11,597 nt of DNA from Deltaproteobacteria bacterium. Its GTDB lineage: Bacteria; Desulfobacterota; Binatia; Binatales; Binataceae. Numbering within the stretch: position 1 is the first letter of the stretch; every line of letters starts with the position of its first letter. Shown piece after piece: positions 1 through 4,571 of this stretch. The notes below the pieces were generated by a model. That model was given only the letters and a program-made list of their open reading frames with translations. It ran no database searches and was not told the DNA's origin. Where the stretch lies: positions 1-11,597 of the forward strand of contig JAJXYM010000394.1 in assembly GCA_021780585.1 (NCBI GenBank), given 5' to 3'. Position numbers and translations under genes: made by a program.

Positions 1-182
1 AAGGGCCTGCGCTTTCCAAGCGTTTTCGTGAGGCGGAAAGCGGTGGTCCGCAGGCAGCCGCGCGCGCCTCGGCGATCGATTCCGCGGCGGCGGCGCTTGC
101 GCGTCATCCGGGAAAGTCGCAAGTTGGGCCTGACGGCCGCATCGTCGAGCGACCGTTAATCATGACGCGAGGAGAATCCGCG
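1..182 (+). other. Open frame from left edge running into ferredoxin
   Basis: Reading from base 3, the frame has no stop before the ferredoxin ATG at 183 and is in phase with it. The visible peptide is rich in Ala, Arg and Gly, with a stretch reading GKSQVGPDGRIVERPL just before the ferredoxin. Either the ferredoxin domain is the C-terminal part of a longer protein starting outside the window, or this is non-coding upstream DNA that happens to be open. A second frame (from base 1) stops with TAA at 157-159, so an upstream gene could also end there, 23 bases before the ferredoxin ATG; its peptide is very Arg-rich and looks like a shadow. The strong ribosome binding site before 183 favours a separate ferredoxin. 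Confidence 0.25.
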
Positions 183-368
183 ATGGCGCTCAAGCTGACG
201 TGGGACAAGGACGTTTGTATCCATTCGGGCAATTGCGTGAAGACGCTGCCCCAGGTGTTCAAGGTCGAAAACGGCAAGTTCGTAATCGAGCCGTCCGCCG
301 CTTCTGACGACAAGGTGCGCGCGGTCGTCGCCGCCTGCCCCTCCCACGCCCTGAAAATCCAGGACTAA
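183..368 (+). CDS. Small (4Fe-4S) mono-cluster ferredoxin, Fer4_19/YjdI-like
   Basis: The 61-residue product matches the divergent mono-cluster ferredoxin family (Fer4_19; E. coli YjdI is a member). It has Cys12 and Cys18 in the signature CIHSGNCV, a central segment LPQVFKVENGKFVIEP, and a third cysteine in CPSHALKI at Cys52 near the C-terminus. The classical CxxCxxC run of bacterial ferredoxins is absent. The likely role is one-electron transfer in the cytoplasm to an unidentified partner. I chose ATG 183 over the in-frame ATG at 162 because AGGAGA at 170-175 sits seven bases upstream, an ideal Shine-Dalgarno spacing. The gene converges with the channel gene downstream, so the partner, if clustered, is probably to the left of the window. 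The frame is open further upstream, so a fusion to a larger N-terminal domain cannot be excluded. Confidence 0.85.
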   Translation: MALKLTWDKDVCIHSGNCVKTLPQVFKVENGKFVIEPSAASDDKVRAVVAACPSHALKIQD

Positions 369-452
369 GCGTCTGCGGGGGGTCGACCTCTCGCTTGCGG
401 CATCATCACGGCGTACGCGCCGGCGACGAGCGCCGCTATCGCCTCCGGCTCC

Positions 453-1571
453 TCACAAGCCGAAGCCGATCGCGAGCGCCGCGATTATCGCAACGTAAGC
501 GAGCGGCACCGCCCATCGCGAAATGCGCCGGATACGCGCGGCGCGTCGCTCACGGCTCGACCGATGGGCCACATGCACAACCATCAGTTCCAGCATCGCG
601 ACGAACACGAACACGTAGGAGGCGAGAAAGAAGGCGTCAAGAAACGTGAGATACGGCACGCGCGGCAATGTGAAAGACAGCGCGAGACTAAAAGCGATGA
701 TCGTCAGGATGGTCGTGACCGCGATCTGCACCTGATTGGCCAGATCGCGCGAGTCCACCCAAAAAACCGTCCATGACAGGCAAACCATCAGGAACAGCGG
801 CAGGCAAAGCTTCCACAGATAGAATTCCCACCGTCGCTGAAGCCGTATCGAGAAGCGCATCTCGGAGATCTCCGCGCCGTCGGGGATTCGCACCAGGCTG
901 AGCCGCGAGGCCATCCCAAGCAGCTTCCAGGACGCCAGCGGCGAATATGATCGAAACTCATTGGTCATCCACGTCGATTCGTCCGATTTGACGAAAACCA
1001 CCCGGCCCGCGTTCACGCGCAGCGGATGAATGACGACCTCGAACGTCTGCGCGTCGAACGGGAACTGGCGAAGGTCCAGATTCGCCGACAGCGTCGCGTC
1101 CAGCCGGACCGAATAATTCACGGTTCCGTCGGGCCGCGCCGTGATCGCGACATCGTAAAATTCGGGCCGGCTGGTCGCGTTCAGCACCACCAGCGTGGGC
1201 GACCAGACGTCGCCGTGATGGTAACGGCGCAGATTGTCGTCCGGGCCGCTCGGCGTCCACGCCAGGCGCCGGTCGACCCAACTCGCGAGGATATAGGCGC
1301 TCAGGGTGTATTGCTGCGACACCTCGTCGATCGACGCGAGATCTATAACGTGCAGGGCCAGCGCGACCGCCACCGCCCGTCCGTCGTCAAGCGGCGGGAA
1401 TAGCATCGGGTCGTCCGGCACGCCGCGCAATAGCGGCTTCCCCATCGGGGTCGTGACTTGTGCCGCGTTCTTCCTGGACGGCGCGGCCGGCGAAATGCGG
1501 TGGCCGCCCGCGTCAGCCCACGATCCGTTGGCCATGAGCGCGAGAATGAGACCAGGAAGAAGAAGCCGCAC
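453..1571 (-). CDS. Pentameric ligand-gated ion channel (prokaryotic Cys-loop receptor homologue, GLIC/ELIC-like)
   Basis: The 372-residue product starts at GTG with a signal peptide (residues 1-19, cleavage likely after GSWA). An extracellular beta-sandwich follows, with SWVDRRLAW near 97-105, WSPTLVVLNA at 123-132 and the Pro-loop LRQFPFDAQTFEV at 167-179. The cysteines of the eukaryotic Cys-loop are absent, as usual in bacteria. The membrane domain has M1 (about 248-271, YLWKLCLPLFL then SWTVFWVDS), M2 (about 279-299, VQIAVTTILTIIAFSLALS), the M2-M3 loop LPRVPYLTF, M3 (about 307-332) and M4 (about 352-371). These are family landmarks and the length is normal, so a homopentameric inner-membrane channel gated by a periplasmic ligand is expected; the ligand is unknown. 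Manual comparison with GLIC and ELIC from memory puts Gln282 at 2', Thr286 at 6' and Leu289 at 9', with Ala/Asn where cation channels carry a Glu. The ribosome binding site is weak (GGAG 13 bases upstream). No operon partner is visible. Confidence 0.93.
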   Translation of the reverse strand: MRLLLPGLILALMANGSWADAGGHRISPAAPSRKNAAQVTTPMGKPLLRGVPDDPMLFPPLDDGRAVAVALALHVIDLASIDEVSQQYTLSAYILASWVDRRLAWTPSGPDDNLRRYHHGDVWSPTLVVLNATSRPEFYDVAITARPDGTVNYSVRLDATLSANLDLRQFPFDAQTFEVVIHPLRVNAGRVVFVKSDESTWMTNEFRSYSPLASWKLLGMASRLSLVRIPDGAEISEMRFSIRLQRRWEFYLWKLCLPLFLMVCLSWTVFWVDSRDLANQVQIAVTTILTIIAFSLALSFTLPRVPYLTFLDAFFLASYVFVFVAMLELMVVHVAHRSSRERRAARIRRISRWAVPLAYVAIIAALAIGFGL

Positions 1572-1660
1572 GAATAGCGCCGGGCTCCGGGGCGTCTTTT
1601 GAGTCGGTCGCCGATCGTGATCGCCAATCGGGATTTCAGTTTTGGAGCTTCGGATCGCGC

Positions 1661-1771
1661 TTACCCCGTTTCAACGAAGAGCGTCGGAATGCGGCAAGAA
1701 GCCGCCTGCTGATATCTCCTTTCGTAGTAAACGGGCGGCCGATAGTCGAGCGCCTGATTGCGACGGGGGGC
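1661..1771 (-). pseudogene. Possible remnant of an IS3-type transposase C-terminus
   Basis: On the minus strand the frame ending with TAA at 1661 reads RRNQALDYRPPVYYERRYQQ shortly before its stop. This resembles the HQ-(A/S)-L-(D/G)-Y-R-T-P-x-x-V-Y end of rve-domain transposases of the IS3 and IS481 type. No DDE catalytic residues, second ORF or terminal inverted repeats can be recognised upstream, and the sequence before this segment does not look like transposase. If the resemblance is real, this is a vestigial 3' end. The match rests on one short motif, so chance remains possible. Confidence 0.3.
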
Positions 1772-1953
1772 GATACACCGTTCCGCTGGCTCCGTCGACC
1801 GAAGGCCAGTGTGGAACAGACGGCGTATCTTGGCTTTCTTGAGGAAAAAGTAAGTCACTCCGGCCCGACAATGCCGTTCCATGCGGTATTCATGATCGAA
1901 GGACGCCGGCGCGTCCCGCGATGCCCAGCCGCGCGCCGTGGACGGAGCTTCAA

Positions 1954-1972
1954 CGGTGGACGTTAGCCACCG
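1954..1972. other. Hairpin, 6-bp perfect stem
   Basis: CGGTGG at 1954-1959 pairs perfectly with CCACCG at 1967-1972 around a seven-base loop. It is the left-most of four closely spaced hairpins (1954-2114). A further 6-bp stem, TTTTTG at 1982-1987 with CAAAAA at 2000-2005, lies between it and the large stem-loop, partly overlapping that element's putative T-tract. Confidence 0.4.
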
Positions 1973-1998
1973 GAGAGAGGCTTTTTGCCGAACTGCGG

Positions 1999-2066
1999 AC
2001 AAAAAACGGCCGGGCTACCCTTTCCGACCGCACGTTGGGGGGACCTACGGTTGCAGTAGCCCGGCC
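1999..2066 (-). terminator. Large stem-loop followed by a T-run on the minus strand, intrinsic-terminator-like
   Basis: GGCCGGGCTAC at 2008-2018 is a perfect 11-bp inverted repeat of GTAGCCCGGCC at 2056-2066. Inside it, 2025-2030 can pair with 2048-2053 (six pairs, one G-U), extending the hairpin. Read on the minus strand, the closing GGCC is followed directly by GTTTTTTG (2007-2000), the arrangement of a Rho-independent terminator; on the plus strand no T-run follows. The stem is unusually long and its loop is large. It would end a minus-strand transcript arising right of 2066, where no protein gene is visible. It could therefore be the end of a small RNA or an attenuator about 430 bases upstream of the channel gene. 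Confidence 0.5.
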
Positions 2067-2114
2067 TTGCTTGGGGACAAAGCGCTGAACTTCTCGGGGG
2101 GAGATAACAGCGCT
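2000..2114 (-). ncRNA. Candidate structured small RNA or leader, minus strand
   Basis: Two stable hairpins lie in tandem. The first in minus-strand order pairs AGCGCTG at 2081-2087 with CAGCGCT at 2108-2114 (7 bp). It has an inner stem TCTC 2092-2095 with GAGA 2101-2104 closing a five-C loop as read on the minus strand. The second is the 11-bp stem-loop at 2008-2066, whose apical loop on the minus strand also contains a run of six C. A T-run follows immediately. Structure plus terminator suggests an RNA of at least 115 nucleotides whose 5' end is not defined. I could not match it to any riboswitch or sRNA family I know. On the plus strand the same loops would expose GGA motifs, but no terminator follows in that direction. 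Confidence 0.35.
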
Positions 2115-2184
2115 GACGGGATTCAGAAGCAAATAAGATGCCGCTTAAAATGCCGCGATTTCTTGGTTTATCCGATTTATTTTT

Positions 2185-2208
2185 TTTCGAATATTGCGAA
2201 ACTGCCGG
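2185..2208. repeat. Palindrome-containing repeat, copy 1
   Basis: TTTCG-N7-CGAAA (2185-2201) is an interrupted palindrome and is followed directly by CTGCCGG. The same motif recurs about 70 bases to the right. The element lies in an AT-rich stretch preceded by a run of eight T. The dyad size fits a transcription-factor operator, but no regulator gene is adjacent. Confidence 0.45.
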
Positions 2209-2254
2209 GCTGAAACTTTTGAGTTCCACTTCTAAGTTATTGAATTTTATGTAT

Positions 2255-2282
2255 TTTCGTATTTTGCGAAGCCGACTGCCGG
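2255..2282. repeat. Palindrome-containing repeat, copy 2
   Basis: TTTCG-N7-CGAAG (2255-2271) followed after a short insertion by ACTGCCGG (2275-2282). Compared with copy 1, the AT-rich lead-in, the TTCG-N7-CGAA dyad with its central ATTTTG/ATATTG core, and the ACTGCCGG tail are all kept. On the minus strand the 25 bases beginning TTCGCAA match in 21 positions. The difference is a four-base insertion between dyad and tail. Confidence 0.45.
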
Positions 2283-2458
2283 ATCGACGCAATTTCGCTC
2301 TTTGCGTTATCATCCTAAGAGACCGTCATTCCGCTGATGCGATGTCGGCATTTCCCTGGCAAGCAGACGCTCCATGTCACGGGAACGGATTGGCCGATGC
2401 GGCAATTTTTCCGGCGGCGCCAATACTGTCGCTGCGATCGCGAATTCCCGCGAACGAG

Positions 2459-2487
2459 TTGAGAGCGCGGCTCCGCTATGTTATTCG
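2459..2487 (+). promoter_or_regulatory. Weak candidate promoter for the tRNA cluster
   Basis: TTGAGA at 2459-2464 and TATTCG at 2482-2487 are separated by 17 bases. They would place transcription start just before the first tRNA at 2497. The -35 resembles consensus but the -10 is poor. It is listed because a promoter is expected here and this is the best-spaced pair immediately upstream. Confidence 0.25.
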
Positions 2488-2496
2488 ATATGGCTT

Positions 2497-2570
2497 CGGG
2501 GCGTGGCGCAGCCTGGTAGCGCACCTGCCTTGGGAGCAGGGGGTCGGCCGTTCAAATCGGCTCGCCCCGA
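2497..2570 (+). tRNA. tRNA-Pro (TGG)
   Basis: Complete cloverleaf. The acceptor CGGGGCG (2497-2503) pairs with CGCCCCG (2563-2569) and the discriminator is A2570. The anticodon stem CCTGC/GCAGG encloses loop CTTGGGA with anticodon TGG at 2531-2533. The T arm holds TTCAAAT. The 3' CCA is not encoded; the next two bases are TC and then the Arg tRNA begins. Confidence 0.97.
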
Positions 2571-2572
2571 TC

Positions 2573-2649
2573 GCGCCAGTAGCTCAGGTGGAAAGAGCAG
2601 CGGCCTTCTAAGCCGCGGGTCAGGGGTTCGAATCCCTTCTGGCGCGCCA
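2573..2649 (+). tRNA. tRNA-Arg (TCT)
   Basis: The acceptor GCGCCAG (2573-2579) pairs with CTGGCGC (2639-2645); discriminator G2646 and encoded CCA 2647-2649. The anticodon stem GCGGC/GCCGC encloses loop CTTCTAA with anticodon TCT at 2607-2609, reading AGA and AGG. The gene begins two bases after the discriminator of tRNA-Pro, so both must be cut from one precursor. Confidence 0.97.
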
Positions 2650-2701
2650 CGAACGCGTTGGAACGGCACAGGCGCTGGCCGCGCGCGATTGAAATTAATG
2701 C

Positions 2702-2778
2702 GGTGAGTGTAGCTCAGTTGGCAGAGCACCGGATTGTGGCTCCGGTGGTCGAGGGTTCAAATCCCTTCACTCACCCCA
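2702..2778 (+). tRNA. tRNA-His (GTG)
   Basis: The acceptor GTGAGTG (2703-2709) pairs with CACTCAC (2768-2774). An extra G-1 at 2702 faces the discriminator C2775, the identity element of bacterial tRNA-His, and CCA is encoded at 2776-2778. The anticodon stem CCGGA/TCCGG encloses loop TTGTGGC with anticodon GTG at 2736-2738. Confidence 0.97.
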
Positions 2779-2812
2779 ATCTTCCTGCTACGAAATATCT
2801 CCCTGTTGCGGT

Positions 2813-2888
<76 letters not shown>

Positions 2889-2950
2889 AAACACCCAAAA
2901 AATCACGAACTTTTGCCGCTAGCTTGCGATGGCGGGGATACTGCCGCGCC

Positions 2951-2973
2951 ATCCGCGGCTTTTCAGCGGATTT
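2951..2973 (+). terminator. Weak hairpin after the tRNA cluster
   Basis: ATCCGC at 2951-2956 pairs with GCGGAT at 2966-2971 and a three-base T-run (2971-2973) overlaps its end. The stem is modest and the T-tract short, so termination of the tRNA transcript here is only a possibility. Confidence 0.2.
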
Positions 2974-2996
2974 CCTCGGCTGGCCTTATCGAGGCA

Positions 2997-3017
2997 GACA
3001 CTGGCTTCGCCAGAGTC
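2997..3017. other. Hairpin with 8 pairs and one A-A mismatch
   Basis: GAC-A-CTGGC (2997-3005) pairs with GCCAG-A-GTC (3009-3017) around a three-base TTC loop. No T-tract follows on either strand. It lies in the otherwise featureless 240 bases between the tRNA cluster and the small ORF at 3129. Confidence 0.35.
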
Positions 3018-3128
3018 GGTAGAGTTGCGCTTATCCCAAGCGTCAGACGGCTGGCTGCTCGATAACTTAACCAAGCGCGTCGCCTCTTTAACTTTCCGGA
3101 TGCCGATGGGCGGGACCGACAACGCCAG

Positions 3129-3329
3129 TTATGCGCGGGCGCGGGCATCGTAACCATCGGGGCCTCCACTATTCCCAAGGGCGACGAGGGCGAGAAGCGA
3201 TCCGAATCCACCGCGCGAGGGCTCGGCGACGCCGAGAAGGCGCTGCTCCATCTGGGCCTGTGTGCGGCGCTCGTGGCGAAACCCGTGCTTCACAACAACA
3301 AGACCGCCGAGGACCAGCACCACCGCCAC
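3129..3329 (-). CDS. Possible small membrane protein, unknown function
   Basis: The 66-residue frame begins with a hydrophobic segment (AVVLVLGGLVVV, about residues 2-13). A basic and polar stretch follows (KHGFRHERRTQAQMEQRLL, 14-32) and then a Gly/Ser-rich tail. This is the layout of many short bacterial single-pass proteins with a cytoplasmic tail. Third codon positions are mostly G or C, as in the neighbouring genes, and GAGGG precedes the GTG start at 3329 by ten bases. The hydrophobic stretch is short unless translation starts slightly upstream, where the in-frame residues GLDI would lengthen it. I recognise no family. The opposite strand is also open but codes for a very Arg-rich, implausible peptide. 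The SDR gene upstream on the same strand ends at 3463, so co-transcription is possible. Confidence 0.4.
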   Translation of the reverse strand: MAVVLVLGGLVVVKHGFRHERRTQAQMEQRLLGVAEPSRGGFGSLLALVALGNSGGPDGYDARARA

Positions 3330-3462
3330 AATATCCAGTCCCTCGCGTATCTCTATCGCCGGTCTTGAACAACGAACGGTTACGCATTGCGATCGCGAAT
3401 TATGCGCTCAAACCGCGCCTCAATTCGCGGTCGGCCCGACGCCGGCGTCCGGAACCGAACGT

Positions 3463-4215
3463 CTATACCGCTGTATAGCCGCCATCGACCACGTATTCGG
3501 CGCCGGTCACGAAGGAGGCCTCATCGGTTGCAAGGAACAAGACCACATAGCCGACTTCTTCAGGACGCGCCGCGCGTTTCATCGGCGCCAGCGCCGCAAT
3601 CGCATCGAGCTCCCGCTCCTCAAAGATGTCGACCATCGGCGTCTTTATAACGCCCGGATGCACCGAGTTGACGCGGATATTGTCAGCGGCGTATTCGACG
3701 GCGGCGGTCTTGGTGAGGATACGCACCGCCCCCTTGCTCGCATGATACGCGGCGGAACCCCCCGATCCTATGAGACCGTAGATCGACGAAATGTTGATGA
3801 TGGAGCCGGCGCCGCGCCTTTTCATGGCGGGAACCGCGATCTTCATCCCCAGCCATACGCCCTTCTGATTCACATTGATGATCGCGTCCCACTCCTCTTC
3901 GTTGGTATCGCCGATGCCCTTGGTGTTGAGGATGCCGGCGTTGTTGACGAGTATGTCAAGTCCGCCGAATTCGCGCTCGCACGCGTCAACAGCCTTGCGC
4001 CAGTCGTCGGCCCTCGTTACGTCCAGATGCAGCGGCAGAGCGACTCGCGAGCCAGCCTTCTGATTAACTTCATCGGCAAGCTTCCGGGCTTCGCCGTCGA
4101 GCACGTCGCCGATGACAACCCGCGCGCCTTCATTGACGAATAGCTTCGTCTCGGCGGCGCCCTGCCCGCGCGCGCCGCCGGAAATCAGAGCGACTTTTCC
4201 CTTCAAACGATCCAT
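3463..4215 (-). CDS. Short-chain dehydrogenase/reductase (classical SDR, NAD-type)
   Basis: The 250-residue product has the normal length of a classical SDR. The glycine-rich dinucleotide motif is SGGARGQG (12-19). Asp37 at the end of the second strand (VVIGD) points to NAD(H) rather than NADP(H). LDV near 64-66 and NNAG (91-94) are present, as is the complete catalytic tetrad Asn116, Ser144, Tyr157 and Lys161 (YHASK). The C-terminus VTGAEYVVDGG is typical. The overall pattern resembles 3-alpha/20-beta-hydroxysteroid dehydrogenase-like SDRs; the actual substrate, probably a secondary alcohol or ketone, cannot be read from sequence. ATG 4215 was chosen because GGAGG lies nine bases upstream; an in-frame TTG 18 bases earlier falls before this site. 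It lies 356 bases downstream of the BVMO gene on the same strand and appears to have its own promoter region. Confidence 0.93.
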   Translation of the reverse strand: MDRLKGKVALISGGARGQGAAETKLFVNEGARVVIGDVLDGEARKLADEVNQKAGSRVALPLHLDVTRADDWRKAVDACEREFGGLDILVNNAGILNTKGIGDTNEEEWDAIINVNQKGVWLGMKIAVPAMKRRGAGSIINISSIYGLIGSGGSAAYHASKGAVRILTKTAAVEYAADNIRVNSVHPGVIKTPMVDIFEERELDAIAALAPMKRAARPEEVGYVVLFLATDEASFVTGAEYVVDGGYTAV

Positions 4216-4571
4216 CGGCGTAATCCTCCGCAACGTTGAGCACGCTTCGCACTTTTTATGTTTCGATCGATTGCGAGGCTAATCCGGGCGTATACTAATT
4301 ACGAAGCGACGTACGTCTGATAATAAATATCACGCGCTTCAATCAATGCGCCTGAATCCGGCTGCGTCATTCGCCGAGTCCCGCAGATCTTTCAATTGGT
4401 GAAACCCGGAACCCGGCTATAGCCTCTTGGCGCCGTATGCGCGATTTCAGGAGTCCGGCCCGTGGCGCTTCCCGCGCGCGAATATCAGCGCGCGTCAGAA
4501 TCCCTGTCCTCGAAAATATTGACATCGGCCGCCTGATTACTTCCTCGCGCGCCCGATTGCCGCGAATGCGG
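4216..4571 (-). promoter_or_regulatory. SDR upstream region with GACGTACGTC palindrome
   Basis: The 356 bases between the BVMO stop and the SDR start contain no credible gene. A perfect 10-bp palindrome GACGTACGTC lies at 4308-4317. About ten bases downstream on the minus strand is TAGTATAC (4297-4290), a possible -10 element. The palindrome would then sit between -35 and -10, a usual place for a repressor operator. The AT-rich stretch 4318-4345 just upstream on the minus strand could hold upstream promoter elements. A small GCCGC/GCGGC hairpin (4559-4572) abuts the BVMO stop but has no T-run. Confidence 0.3.

Larger units (their letters stand above)
1572..2496. other. Long intergenic region without an intact gene
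   Basis: About 925 bases separate the channel gene from the tRNA cluster. Every open frame here is short, has atypical composition or overlaps the tRNAs. The region contains a probable transposase remnant (1661-1771), a chain of hairpins (1954-2114), an AT-rich patch of about 2125-2310 that stands out from the GC-rich surroundings, and a repeated palindromic motif (2185-2208 and 2255-2282). The combination of compositional break, transposase scar and neighbouring tRNA genes is typical of a site of past insertions; this is inference. Confidence 0.6.

Noticed and set aside
1772..2002. Upstream part of the 113-residue minus-strand frame ending at 1661
   Set aside because: Only the last 35 or so residues look transposase-like; the rest overlaps the hairpin region and shows no catalytic motifs.
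1954..2114. Known riboswitch (c-di-GMP, SAM/SAH, cobalamin, TPP, fluoride)
   Set aside because: The conserved core sequences of these classes, as I remember them, are not present.
2138..2611. Plus-strand frames of 157 and 110 residues (the second at 2374-2706)
   Set aside because: Both run through the tRNA-Pro and tRNA-Arg genes and are open by chance.
3262..4143. Plus-strand open frame of 293 residues opposite the SDR gene
   Set aside because: It lies antisense to a gene with a complete catalytic tetrad; its peptide has no family features and it arises from GC-rich codon use on the other strand.
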